Positions 24,524 through 33,800 of a DNA stretch of 64,000 bases are shown here, piece by piece. The number at the start of each line of letters is the position of its first letter. Position 1 is the first letter of the stretch. The DNA comes from Companilactobacillus versmoldensis DSM 14857 = KCTC 3814. GTDB taxonomy: Bacteria > Bacillota > Bacilli > Lactobacillales > Lactobacillaceae. The notes below the pieces were generated by a model. That model ran no database searches, was not told where the DNA came from, and saw only the letters and a program-made list of their open reading frames with translations. Both the position numbers and the translations under genes were made by a program. The stretch covers positions 54,675 to 118,674 of the forward strand of contig NZ_AZFA01000006.1 in the NCBI RefSeq assembly GCF_001434295.1, in the 5' to 3' direction.

Positions 24524-25720
24524 ATGGCAGATTATAAATTTCTAGAACCATATACATTTTCAAAGAAAGGTATTACGGTCAAAAATCGGATTGTTATTCC
24601 ACCAATGACCGAAATGATGAGTTTCGCTAATGGTGAAGTTACTCGTGATGAATTACGTTATTATCGGATTCATACTGGTGGCGCCGGAATGTTTATCACT
24701 GCCGTTGCCAATGTCAATGATGAAGGAAAAGGTTTCGAGGGTGAACTGAGTGCCGCTGATGATAAATTTATTCCTAGTTTGACGAGTTTAGCCAACGCCA
24801 TCCATCAAAATGGTACTAAAGCTATTTTACAGATTTTCAGTGCTGGACGGATGACTTTCTCAACTGTTTTGCGTGGTAAGAAACCAGTTAGTGCTAGTGC
24901 TGTGAAAGCTCCTCGTGAAAATTCCGAGGAACCTAGAGCTTTGACAGAAGCAGAGGTTGAACAAACAATCAAAGATTTCGGTCAAGCCACTAAGCGGGCT
25001 ATCTTAGCTGGCTTTGATGGTGTTGAGATCCACGGAGCTAACACTTATTTGATCCAACAATTCTTCTCACCACACAGTAATCGTCGTGATGACAAGTGGG
25101 GTGGCAGTCTCGAAAAGAGAATGAATTTCCCATTTGCCGTTATCGATGAAGCCCAAAAAGCTATCAATAAATATGCTAAGAAACCATTTATCTTGGGCTA
25201 CCGTCTTTCACCCGAAGAAGTTGAAAAGCCAGGTATCACTTTTGAAGATACCTTAGCCTTTGTCGATGGAATCAAGAACAAGCCAATCGACTATTTGCAC
25301 GTCTCAATGGGTGACGTTTGGAGAAAATCACTCAATGATGACTCAATCAAAACACCATTGAACGTTACGATCAAAGAACATCTTGGCAATGATATTCCAT
25401 TGATCGGTGTCGGCGATATCCAATCACCTGCTGATGCAGAAAAAGTTCTCGATAAAGGTATCGAATTTGCTGCCCTCGGTCGTGAAAGCTTGCGTGAGCC
25501 AAACTGGGTCGAAAAAGTTGAGAATGACGACGAGGACGCCATTCGTTATACTATTTCCGAATCAGACCATGAATCACTCGGACTTACCGGCATGTTCTGG
25601 GATTTCTTAATGGCATCATTTAAGCCAGGTCTGCAGATGAGTACCGATAAAAACATTGATAGAAGCTTGTTTAACAATACCTTGGATAAAATCTTTGGTG
25701 GCGATAAACTCGGAGTTTAA
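24524..25720 (+). CDS. NADH-dependent flavin oxidoreductase (Old Yellow Enzyme family)
   Basis: 398 residues, TIM-barrel FMN enzyme. Seen: VKNRIVIPPMTE near residue 19, GVEIHGANTYLIQQFFSPHSN near residues 166-186 (the H-x-A-N-x-Y-L active-site region) and RDDKWGGS. Members reduce activated double bonds of enones or related electrophiles. There is no extra FeS/NADH domain, so it is the short class. The physiological substrate is unknown. It is monocistronic. Confidence 0.9.
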   Translation: MADYKFLEPYTFSKKGITVKNRIVIPPMTEMMSFANGEVTRDELRYYRIHTGGAGMFITAVANVNDEGKGFEGELSAADDKFIPSLTSLANAIHQNGTKAILQIFSAGRMTFSTVLRGKKPVSASAVKAPRENSEEPRALTEAEVEQTIKDFGQATKRAILAGFDGVEIHGANTYLIQQFFSPHSNRRDDKWGGSLEKRMNFPFAVIDEAQKAINKYAKKPFILGYRLSPEEVEKPGITFEDTLAFVDGIKNKPIDYLHVSMGDVWRKSLNDDSIKTPLNVTIKEHLGNDIPLIGVGDIQSPADAEKVLDKGIEFAALGRESLREPNWVEKVENDDEDAIRYTISESDHESLGLTGMFWDFLMASFKPGLQMSTDKNIDRSLFNNTLDKIFGGDKLGV

Positions 25721-25744
25721 AGTTAATTGATAAATTTTCAAATG

Positions 25745-25779
25745 ATGGCATATCCTGATTCAGTGGATATGTCATTTTT
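25745..25779 (+). terminator. Terminator after the OYE-family gene
   Basis: ATGGCATATCC (25745-25755) pairs with GGATATGTCAT (25765-25775) and is followed by TTTTT. Confidence 0.8.
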
Positions 25780-25882
25780 GCGTTGATTGAGAAAGGAGCA
25801 TCACTGACGAAATTGGCAGATTTTCGGAAAATATGAAGTAAAAAAATCCGTCAAGATAGCCCGAGTAAATCGCTTTTTCTGG

Positions 25883-25911
25883 TTGAATTGGGTAAACGCT
25901 TACGTTAACCT
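25883..25911 (+). promoter_or_regulatory. Promoter with embedded cre-like site
   Basis: TTGAAT (25883-25888), 17 bp, TAACCT (25906-25911). The spacer holds GGTAAACGCTTACG (25891-25904), matching the CcpA site at 12 of 14 positions, so the gene is probably repressed by good sugars. Confidence 0.6.
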
Positions 25912-25929
25912 TAAGTCGAGGTGAAGAAT

Positions 25930-26478
25930 ATGAAAAAAGTCATTATTGGTTTGTTAGCATCATCGTTGCTTTTTTCGGCGGCTTTAGTTACAGGGACTCA
26001 ATCTGTTCAAGCTAGTTCAGAAAATCAAACTGAAGAAACCAGTGATAATTTCATTGCCTTCATGATTACAGGCAATGCACCTGTTTATAGTCCTTCAGGA
26101 ATGGACTTGAAGATGCTGGCACCAGTCAGCAATCACACTTATCAAGTTTCGACTCAAGATATTATCAAACTTGCTGATGGGACTTTACTTTATCCGATCA
26201 ATTCAGAAAATCAGTATGTAAAATCTACCGATGTTACTCAAGCGGTCAATAGTGACCCACTGCCAGTCTTTAAGGTGACACCTTTAAATGAGATCATCCA
26301 TACTAAAAATCTGATCGGTATCCCGCTCTATGATGAAACAGGAAATATTATTGAACGGCGTGCGCTAGCTGCTGACAGTTATTGGTACGCCAATGGTAAA
26401 AAAGAGAACTTACAAACTGGCGAGATATTTTACCGAGTCTCGACACATGAATATGTTAGCTCCGTCGATATTTTGTGA
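25930..26478 (+). CDS. Secreted SLAP-like protein
   Basis: About 182 residues: a signal peptide (cleavage probably after VQA near residue 28) and two SLAP-like repeats, the second ending with the typical FYRVSTHEYVSS. There is no catalytic domain and no sortase motif. It is related to the repeats in the proteins at 2908, 31003 and 32251. ATG 25930 lies 5 nt after GAGGTGA. The next gene is a signal peptidase, 35 bp downstream, so the two may be co-transcribed. Confidence 0.75.
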   Translation: MKKVIIGLLASSLLFSAALVTGTQSVQASSENQTEETSDNFIAFMITGNAPVYSPSGMDLKMLAPVSNHTYQVSTQDIIKLADGTLLYPINSENQYVKSTDVTQAVNSDPLPVFKVTPLNEIIHTKNLIGIPLYDETGNIIERRALAADSYWYANGKKENLQTGEIFYRVSTHEYVSSVDIL

Positions 26479-26513
26479 TTGAAGTAGTGACTAATTAAAT
26501 TGAGGCAAAGAAA

Positions 26514-27164
26514 ATGGCAACCAAGAAAAATCGACTTTGGGAGAAAATCAACTGGAAAACCTTGGGTTGGGCTTGTCTGATCGTGGTGTTAATTGTTTGT
26601 TTAATCAATTTTATCTTCGAATACATTTTTTCCAAAAATTTTGTGACAGGACCTTCGATGCAGCCTAGTTTCGAAACTGGTGACCAGGTTATTTCGGTAC
26701 GTAATTCAGCAATCAAGCGGGGCGATATTATAATCTTGAAAGCTCCTGATAAAAAAGACAAATTATATATCAAACGGGTTATCGGTTTGCCTGGTGATGT
26801 GATCAAATCCCAAGAAGATGGGATGTATATCAATCATAAAATTTTTCATGAAGATTTTCTAAAACCGGGATCTAAATTACGAGAACCTCTGAATGGCTTA
26901 TATGCAGGGATGCCTTATACCTATACATATACTTTTAATATCCGTAGTTTAGCCCAGACGCCAGATTGGCAGAGATTTTATAGTAAGAAATATTTAAAGA
27001 AATTACAAAAGGCTAACCGAGTCCCCAAAGACGATTATTTCGTTTTAGGTGACCATCGGACCGTTTCTAAAGACAGCCGGATGATCGGCTTCATCAAGAA
27101 AAAAGCTATCGTTGGTCGGGTTGCTTTACGATATTGGCCTTTATCTGAATTTACAGTTTACTAA
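26514..27164 (+). CDS. lepB: Signal peptidase I
   Basis: 216 residues. One N-terminal membrane anchor (about residues 16-40) is followed by the catalytic serine in TGPSMQPS and the catalytic lysine in YIKRVIGLPGD. The C-terminal box GDHRTVSKDSR is also present. It cleaves signal peptides on the outer face of the membrane. Its position among genes for exported proteins fits, although it is probably a general enzyme. Confidence 0.93.
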   Translation: MATKKNRLWEKINWKTLGWACLIVVLIVCLINFIFEYIFSKNFVTGPSMQPSFETGDQVISVRNSAIKRGDIIILKAPDKKDKLYIKRVIGLPGDVIKSQEDGMYINHKIFHEDFLKPGSKLREPLNGLYAGMPYTYTYTFNIRSLAQTPDWQRFYSKKYLKKLQKANRVPKDDYFVLGDHRTVSKDSRMIGFIKKKAIVGRVALRYWPLSEFTVY

Positions 27165-27172
27165 AAAGCTTA

Positions 27173-27212
27173 AAAAGCAAATTGCTCCGTTATGGATCAA
27201 TTTGCTTTTTTT
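27173..27212 (+). terminator. Terminator after lepB
   Basis: AAAAGCAAATTG (27173-27184) pairs with CAATTTGCTTTT (27198-27209), T-run follows. Confidence 0.9.
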
Positions 27213-27296
27213 GTATTTTTTTATTAGAAAACGTAACGCTGTTAATTTATAAAATGATATCCTATTTATGAAATGTTTTTTGTGCGGAGGTATCTT

Positions 27297-29405
27297 ATGA
27301 AATTAAGAAGTAGCATCTTTGTTTGTACAACGGTTTTGACAGTCTTAGTCGGCCTGAATATGGAAACACAAACTGCGCAAGCGACGACTGCTACTAGTTC
27401 AAGCACAACTGAAACGACTTCTCAAAGCGCCGTTACAAATAGCAACCAAAAGGCGGCTGCTACTGATCAGACAAGTACAACTGATCAGAAACAAGCTGGT
27501 GGCCAATGGGGTATCGACCCAACAAAATCAACTGCTAAACAAAATTTATATTATTCAGTCAATGGAGATTGGGTCAATCAGACTGATGCTAACGATAGTA
27601 ATGGCGGAGTTGTCAGCTACCAAACAACTCAGGGTCAACAAGCTTTAAAGGACGTTCAGCAAGACGTGGACGATTTAGCTACGGGAACTGATCAGACCAA
27701 TGTGCCACAGATCAATCAAGCAGCTGATTATTATCAACGTTATAAAGAAACTTTGGATTCACAACAAGCTGATACCGGTTCCTTGAAAGCTGATATTGAA
27801 AAGGTCCAAAATTTTCAGGATTACTCACAAGTGAATGACAATTTAACGGAATTATACAATGAAGGATTTAGTCTGCCATTTAACTTGAAATCTAGTACTG
27901 ACCTTGACGATAACCGGAAATCCAATCTTTCATTTAATTTGAATGCTTCAGCAATGCCTTATTTAGATGATAATGCTCAAACTAAAACTGATTTTACTAA
28001 TGGAATGACTACATTATTAGGATCGTTAGATATTGATCAACAAACTGCCAGTGATATGGTTGCACGAGCTTTGAATTTTCAAGCGGATTTAACTAGTATT
28101 TTGGCTCAGACTCCTAGTAACGATGGAACAAATTTGGACAATTTAAAAGAAGTCGATGCACAAACTTTTAGTCAGGGACAAACGGGACTTAATTTGGCCA
28201 ACTTGTTAACAGACACCTATCCAACTGCCGAGACCGTTTTGGTCCCAACTAATTTTGATAGTGATTTGTATAATCAAATTTTCGGACAAAGTAATTTCCA
28301 AAGTTTCAAGGATTGGTTGGTAGTTTCACAAGTTTATCAAAATTCAGAACTTTTCGGGCGTTCTGGTCAAGCTGCATTGTCACTATTTGATAGCGATGCT
28401 AATTTACAGGCTTCGACTGATCAATCTTCGCAAACGAAGGCTTTTGATGCTGCTGAGGATTATTTCCAAACGGAATTTAGTATGTATTATGGTATGAAAC
28501 ATTTGGGTTCTTCGGCTCGAGTTGAAGTCCAAGAGATGGCGGAAAATATTCGTGATGCCTACGAGACTAAATTGCAGAAAAATACTTGGTTGAGCGAATC
28601 TACCAAGCAGGCAGCAATCAACAAATTAGAAAATATTGTCATTTTGGCAGGCTATCCTGAATCTATTCCAACGGAATCGGATTATACTAGTGTCAAATTT
28701 GGAGATAACGAGAGTATTTATGATATCAACAAGCAATTGAACAATTATCGTAATCAAGTTACGCAGTCAGATTTTGGCAAAGGGTTGAATCGTAACCTGT
28801 GGACAAAGCCTAGTTATGAGTGGGGTTCTACTTACTATCCGACTTCCAATAGTATTACTATTGATGCTGCGATGTTACAGGCACCATATTTTTCAACTAA
28901 ACAGACAAGTAGTGAAAATTATGGTGGTATCGGTGCAGTCATCGGTCATGAGATTACTCATGCTTTTGATGGCACTGGTTCTCAGTATGATGCTACCGGT
29001 ATTAAAAAGGATTGGTGGACAGACGCTGATAAAGCGGCATTCAAAGAGCTTAGTCAAAAAATGTTACGTGAATATGATGGCATTAAATTTGACTGGGGAA
29101 CTATCAACGGGCAATATAGTTTAAATGAGAATATGGCTGATAATGGTGGCTTAAGTGTTGCTCTACAAGTTGCTAAGGACCAACCCAACTATAATGCACG
29201 AGAATTCTTCAATACTTGGGCTAACGCTTGGCGGATCAAGGTAGCATCAGACGCAGAATCCGGGATGTTGATGGAAGTTCACGCACCATTTCCAATTCGA
29301 GTCAACGTTACAGCTCAAAATCAACCTGAATTTTACCAGGCTTACAACGTTTTACCTGGTGATCCTATGTGGCTTGCTCCGAGTCAACGAGTAACGATTT
29401 GGTAG
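27297..29405 (+). CDS. Exported M13-family metallopeptidase (PepO-like)
   Basis: About 702 residues: signal peptide (cleavage probably after AQA), a Ser/Thr/Gln-rich linker of about 50 residues, then a complete neprilysin-like peptidase. The zinc motif HEITH lies in AVIGHEITHAFDGTG near residue 547, with the third ligand in NENMADNGG near residue 607. The C-terminus is RVTIW. Lactic acid bacterial PepO is usually cytoplasmic, so the signal peptide is notable. ATG 27297 has GGAGG 6 nt upstream; the frame from 27273 would put that Shine-Dalgarno inside the gene. Confidence 0.9.
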   Translation: MKLRSSIFVCTTVLTVLVGLNMETQTAQATTATSSSTTETTSQSAVTNSNQKAAATDQTSTTDQKQAGGQWGIDPTKSTAKQNLYYSVNGDWVNQTDANDSNGGVVSYQTTQGQQALKDVQQDVDDLATGTDQTNVPQINQAADYYQRYKETLDSQQADTGSLKADIEKVQNFQDYSQVNDNLTELYNEGFSLPFNLKSSTDLDDNRKSNLSFNLNASAMPYLDDNAQTKTDFTNGMTTLLGSLDIDQQTASDMVARALNFQADLTSILAQTPSNDGTNLDNLKEVDAQTFSQGQTGLNLANLLTDTYPTAETVLVPTNFDSDLYNQIFGQSNFQSFKDWLVVSQVYQNSELFGRSGQAALSLFDSDANLQASTDQSSQTKAFDAAEDYFQTEFSMYYGMKHLGSSARVEVQEMAENIRDAYETKLQKNTWLSESTKQAAINKLENIVILAGYPESIPTESDYTSVKFGDNESIYDINKQLNNYRNQVTQSDFGKGLNRNLWTKPSYEWGSTYYPTSNSITIDAAMLQAPYFSTKQTSSENYGGIGAVIGHEITHAFDGTGSQYDATGIKKDWWTDADKAAFKELSQKMLREYDGIKFDWGTINGQYSLNENMADNGGLSVALQVAKDQPNYNAREFFNTWANAWRIKVASDAESGMLMEVHAPFPIRVNVTAQNQPEFYQAYNVLPGDPMWLAPSQRVTIW

Positions 29406-29534
29406 TAAAAAGTGATAGAATTTCATAGGTTGATTTTATAAAATTAAATCTATTCTTAAATGATTAAATCGTACTAACCATGAGCTATATTTTTGATATA
29501 ATCATAGCAGTGAGCTTTTTAAGGAGTGTCTAAA

Positions 29535-30815
29535 TTGCAGAAAAAACGTTTTTTTAGAGTTAGTCTAGGATGGCAAATCATCATTGGTTTGATCCTAGGT
29601 ATTATCTTGGGGCAGGTTTTTTACCATAATAAGGGTGCCATCCAAGTAATGCAAAACATTGGTACGATGTTCATCAGTTTGATTCAGATGATCGTACTAC
29701 CAATCGTTATTTCCTGTTTAACGGTTGGAATCGCCAATATGGGCGATATTAAAAAGCTCGGCCGGATCGGTGCCAAGACCTTGATTTACTTCGAGGTCAT
29801 GACGACGTTAGCTATCATCATTGGTATTATCGTTGCTAATGTGACTCATCCGGGTACTTATATTAATGTCCATGACTTACAAAGTTCTGATATTTCTCAA
29901 TATACCGCTTCGGCTAAAACAGCTCAGCACGACGGTATTTGGTCAGTCTTAATGAGTATTATCCCGACAAACATTTTTTCGGCAATGGGTAAAGGTGACA
30001 TGTTACCAGTCATCTTTTTCTCAGTTATGTTTGGACTAGGTACCGCAGCTATCGGTAAGCAAGGAGAAATCATTACTCAATTCCTTGATGCGACAGCTAA
30101 CGTAATGTTCAAGGTTACTAACTGGGTAATGCGCGTCGCTCCAATTGGTGTCTGTGCTTTGATTGGTGTAACGGTCGGTGAGATGGGCTTTGAAGCCTTG
30201 AAGCCGTTAGGATTATTTATCGTCATTGCCTATGCAACTATGGCATTTTTCGTCTTCGTTGTCATGGCAATCGTTGGAAAAATTTTCCATGTGAAATTCT
30301 TTGAATTATTCAGAATTATTGAAAATGAAGTTGTCCTAGCCTTCACAACGGCGAGTTCAGAAGCTGCACTTCCCAAAATGATTGATAAAATGCAAAAGTA
30401 TGGTGCTACTAAGGGTATCGTTTCCTTCGTTATCCCCACAGGCTATACCTTCAATCTTGATGGTTCAGCTATTTATCAATCTCTAGCGGCCTTGTTCTTA
30501 GCCCAAGCTTACAATATCAACCTTTCATTGGGACAACAGATCACTTTAGTCGTGGTCTTGATGTTAACTTCAAAAGGTATGGCTGGTGTTCCTGGTGCAT
30601 CCTTTGTTGTCTTGTTAGCAACTGTTTCAACTATTGGTGTACCAATGCAAGGTTTGACCTTTATTGCCGGTATCGACCGGCTAGTCGATATGGGTCGGAC
30701 AGCGGTAAACGTTGTTGGTAATTCTTTAGCAACCATCATTATCGCTAAGAGTGAGAATGAATTCGATGAAAAAGAAAGTAAAAAATACGTGGCATCTTAT
30801 ACGCGTGGTGACTAG
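29535..30815 (+). CDS. Dicarboxylate/amino acid:cation symporter
   Basis: About 426 residues of the DAACS family (GltP/DctA). The serine-rich re-entrant loop (AFTTASSEAALPKM) and the FNLDGSAIYQSLAALFLAQ and GVPGASFVVLL segments are present. It imports glutamate/aspartate or C4-dicarboxylates with protons or sodium; which one cannot be told. A TTG start at 29535 is chosen because AAGGAG (29521-29526) lies 8 nt before it; the GTG at 29526 overlaps that Shine-Dalgarno. Confidence 0.9.
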   Translation: MQKKRFFRVSLGWQIIIGLILGIILGQVFYHNKGAIQVMQNIGTMFISLIQMIVLPIVISCLTVGIANMGDIKKLGRIGAKTLIYFEVMTTLAIIIGIIVANVTHPGTYINVHDLQSSDISQYTASAKTAQHDGIWSVLMSIIPTNIFSAMGKGDMLPVIFFSVMFGLGTAAIGKQGEIITQFLDATANVMFKVTNWVMRVAPIGVCALIGVTVGEMGFEALKPLGLFIVIAYATMAFFVFVVMAIVGKIFHVKFFELFRIIENEVVLAFTTASSEAALPKMIDKMQKYGATKGIVSFVIPTGYTFNLDGSAIYQSLAALFLAQAYNINLSLGQQITLVVVLMLTSKGMAGVPGASFVVLLATVSTIGVPMQGLTFIAGIDRLVDMGRTAVNVVGNSLATIIIAKSENEFDEKESKKYVASYTRGD

Positions 30816-30844
30816 ATTTTAAAATCAAATAGTAACCAACAGAA

Positions 30845-30880
30845 AGCACTGACCTAATAATGGTCGGTGCTTTTTTTTGG
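30845..30880 (+). terminator. Terminator after the symporter gene
   Basis: AGCACTGACC (30845-30854) pairs with GGTCGGTGCT (30862-30871), then TTTTTTT. Confidence 0.92.
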
Positions 30881-30912
30881 TCAAATAATCCAAAGTATCC
30901 TTTTAAATTTTA

Positions 30913-30942
30913 TTGACAAATATATTAGTTAAAACGTATTCT
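30913..30942 (+). promoter_or_regulatory. Promoter of the two wall-associated enzyme genes
   Basis: TTGACA (30913-30918), 18 bp, TATTCT (30937-30942). Confidence 0.65.
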
Positions 30943-31002
30943 TTTTATATATTAATGTTTTAAAGTTATAGGGAAGTTTAATTTTTTATAGGGAGGGATA
31001 TA

Positions 31003-32235
31003 GTGAGAACGAGTTTGAAATATTCACTCTGTGCTAGTTTTTTGCTTTCATTAGGCATACTGACGGTCCCGTCGGTGGCTCATGCCAGTGATAGTATCGT
31101 TAATGCTAGTCTAACGGTGGAAAATAATAAGGAACAAGCAACGGTCAATAATGTTTTATCAGATGAACCACAATCATCTAAGACCGAATCGATTAATCAA
31201 GTTGAGGAAAATGATTCAAGGATATCTAATCAGGAAATGACACCAACTCAGATAACGACTCAACCGGAAGCACAGGCAACTGTCCAAGATCAAGTTAACA
31301 ATAATCCTGTTAACGAGACTGCAGTTGATGGTGTCTTTACAGTTGGTGACCAAAATGCACAATTGACTGATCAAAATGGTAATGTCGGCACTCGTAGTTT
31401 AGCTGCCAATACAGCTTGGTATACTGATAAATTAACTACTTCCCAAAACGGGGACTCTTATTATCGAGTCTCAACTTTGGAATATGTTAATGCTAGTGCA
31501 GGTAGTTTTACTAGCAACATTCAAGATTACGATGCCACAGCTACAGTAGCTTATAAAAAAGGTGCAAGTGTCCATACTTTTACTGGTTACGGTAATAATG
31601 CTGTTTATACTGGTACTAATCAAAACACTGGGACTGCTTGGAAAGTCAGTCAGCGAGCCAACCAAAATGGCAAATATTGGTATGAGATCGGCAATAACGT
31701 CTGGGTACCTCAAGATTATGTAGTTGTATCTGATGCTCCTGACATGAAGACGGCCAATTGGATCAGTGGGGTTCCTTTGATATCGCAACGTCCAGAATTA
31801 CCAAATGGATGTGAGATCACTGCCGTGACGATGATGCTCCAATACGCTGGTGCGAAGGTCGACAAGATGCAATTAGCACGCGAAATGCCACGTAGCAGTA
31901 ATCCTGAATATGGATATATTGGTCAACCATGGGATTCTACGGGGATAACTATTTTTCCCAATGCTTTAATGAGCTTGGTCGAAAAATATGCTGGTTCTGC
32001 CAAGGATCTTTCGGGGATGGATTTCAATGCTATCAAGTATCAAATCGACTTGGGTCATCCGGTCGTTACCTGGAATACTTTGCATGGTTTTCCTTATCAT
32101 GCGTTGACGGTCACTGGTTATGATAGCCAATACGTTTATTACAACGATTGCTGGACTAATCAGACCACTCAAATGGGAATAGATCAATTTATTAGTAATT
32201 GGAATACTCAAAATAGACGTGCCATTAGTTATTAA
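31003..32235 (+). CDS. Secreted SLAP-repeat protein with C39-like cysteine peptidase domain
   Basis: 410 residues: signal peptide (after AHA), a Gln/Asn-rich linker (about 30-105), two SLAP-like repeats (about 107-245), then a C39-type papain-fold domain (about 250-410). The catalytic cysteine is in NGCEITAV, the histidine in PYHALTVTGYD and the aspartate/asparagine in YYNDCW. This domain type is found in bacterial surface peptidases of unclear substrate. It starts at GTG after GGGAGGG. The next gene follows after 15 bp and has the same architecture type, so the pair is one unit. Confidence 0.85.
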   Translation: MRTSLKYSLCASFLLSLGILTVPSVAHASDSIVNASLTVENNKEQATVNNVLSDEPQSSKTESINQVEENDSRISNQEMTPTQITTQPEAQATVQDQVNNNPVNETAVDGVFTVGDQNAQLTDQNGNVGTRSLAANTAWYTDKLTTSQNGDSYYRVSTLEYVNASAGSFTSNIQDYDATATVAYKKGASVHTFTGYGNNAVYTGTNQNTGTAWKVSQRANQNGKYWYEIGNNVWVPQDYVVVSDAPDMKTANWISGVPLISQRPELPNGCEITAVTMMLQYAGAKVDKMQLAREMPRSSNPEYGYIGQPWDSTGITIFPNALMSLVEKYAGSAKDLSGMDFNAIKYQIDLGHPVVTWNTLHGFPYHALTVTGYDSQYVYYNDCWTNQTTQMGIDQFISNWNTQNRRAISY

Positions 32236-32250
32236 AAAATAGGGGAAATT

Positions 32251-33741
32251 ATGAAAACTAAATACAGATATATCATCTTGAGCAATTTTATCTTGGCTGG
32301 TCTTTCAGTCGGTATGATGCAAAATAATGCCAAAGCTGATACGACACAGGCTGATCAAAGTGATCAAACTGCCCAAGTTCAAGCTACACAAGTCGCTACT
32401 CAACAAGCTACAACTGATGCAGATATTTCTGCTCAAAATACTGCCACAACACAGGCGGCATCGGAAACTGAAGATCAGTGGAATCCGGTCCAGGTCAATG
32501 ATCCTGAAACAACGACTCCTGATACTTCAACTGGTTCAACGGGGACAACTGGTTCAGATGTTCAAGTCAGTCAAGGTGAAGAGACACCGATCACTAATGG
32601 TTTAGTGACAGTTGGTGATTCATTGGCACCATTATACGATCATAATGGGACACAATTAACAGTTAGCTTGCAGGCTAACACTGGTTGGTATACTGACCGC
32701 CAATTGGCTGGTCAAGCTGGTGAAAGTTATTATCGTGTAAGTACTGATGCTTATGTAAGTAGTAGTTATGCTACTTTATCTTATGGACATGATGAAAATG
32801 GGACTGTCCGTGTTAAAGGTTGGGGTGCTAAGACTTATACACGTTCAAATGGAGGCTTTGCTGATTCTGGTGCAGCTAATTTAGGAGCTAACACTTCTTG
32901 GCAATATAGCAAGACTGACAGTGAGACAGGTTTGAATTACTGGCAAGTGGGTAATAATCTTTGGATCAATTCAAACGATGCTACTACTGCGCCAGCTTAT
33001 TCAAATCCAGCTGGATATCTTCAAATTTCAAATACCCAAATCCAGCCAGATACTTCTTTAGCCTCACCAGGTTATAATCTTTATAATGGTGTTGAAGGTA
33101 TCAAAGTTTACTTAGTTAGACAATATTTCGGTTTTTCAAATAGCCACACTATTTATGATGGTAATGTAGCTAATGCAGTTAGAAACTTCCAATCACGTAA
33201 TGGCTTAAATCCTACTGGTATCACTGATCAAGCAACCTGGGAAGCCATGGGCTTTTCTTCAGCTGATTGGACAGGTATCGATTCTTACGTTGCTCCTTTA
33301 AGAACTAATGAGAACAGCACTCGCTCAGATCACGTTGAAGCAATGATCGCTCAAGCCATGGAATACCGTGGTCAACCTTGGGTCTCAGGTGCTGCAAGTT
33401 CACCGGCTTATGGACTGGATTGTTCAGGATTAGTGACTCAAGCAATGTACGCTTCCGGCGTTTCCCCATTGCCAGTTTCAGCTATTCAACATGCCCAACC
33501 AGGACATGAATGGAATAGTCGTGATATGTGGGCTGACTGGAGAATGCCTCATGTCTCATCTGCTGACAGACAACGCGGGTACTTGGTTTTCTTCACTGAC
33601 CCATCTACAGGAATCATTTGGCATGTTGGTATTTTATTAGATGCCAATACGATGATTGATTCTTGGCCAGGAGTAGTTGGCGTTTCGTCAATCTATGCTG
33701 GTAAAGGTAATATTGCTGGTTTTGCTAGAGTATTCGCATAA
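32251..33741 (+). CDS. Secreted NlpC/P60 peptidoglycan endopeptidase with SLAP repeats
   Basis: 496 residues: signal peptide (after AKA), a Gln/Thr-rich linker (about 30-110), two SLAP-like repeats (about 115-250), a peptidoglycan-binding helical domain (about 275-340, VRNFQSRNGLNPTGITD) and an NlpC/P60 domain. The catalytic cysteine is in GLDCSGLV and the histidine in WHVGILL. It should cut stem peptides in the wall, acting in growth or cell separation. Confidence 0.88.
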   Translation: MKTKYRYIILSNFILAGLSVGMMQNNAKADTTQADQSDQTAQVQATQVATQQATTDADISAQNTATTQAASETEDQWNPVQVNDPETTTPDTSTGSTGTTGSDVQVSQGEETPITNGLVTVGDSLAPLYDHNGTQLTVSLQANTGWYTDRQLAGQAGESYYRVSTDAYVSSSYATLSYGHDENGTVRVKGWGAKTYTRSNGGFADSGAANLGANTSWQYSKTDSETGLNYWQVGNNLWINSNDATTAPAYSNPAGYLQISNTQIQPDTSLASPGYNLYNGVEGIKVYLVRQYFGFSNSHTIYDGNVANAVRNFQSRNGLNPTGITDQATWEAMGFSSADWTGIDSYVAPLRTNENSTRSDHVEAMIAQAMEYRGQPWVSGAASSPAYGLDCSGLVTQAMYASGVSPLPVSAIQHAQPGHEWNSRDMWADWRMPHVSSADRQRGYLVFFTDPSTGIIWHVGILLDANTMIDSWPGVVGVSSIYAGKGNIAGFARVFA

Positions 33742-33750
33742 ATTGTAATC

Positions 33751-33791
33751 AAATAAGGTATCAATTCATTAAATGAATTGATACCTTATTT
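33751..33791. terminator. Bidirectional terminator
   Basis: A 20-base arm (33751-33770, around GGTATCAATTC) pairs perfectly with 33772-33791; it serves the convergent NlpC/P60 and glycosylase genes. Confidence 0.92.
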
Positions 33792-33800
33792 AGTGTGCTC

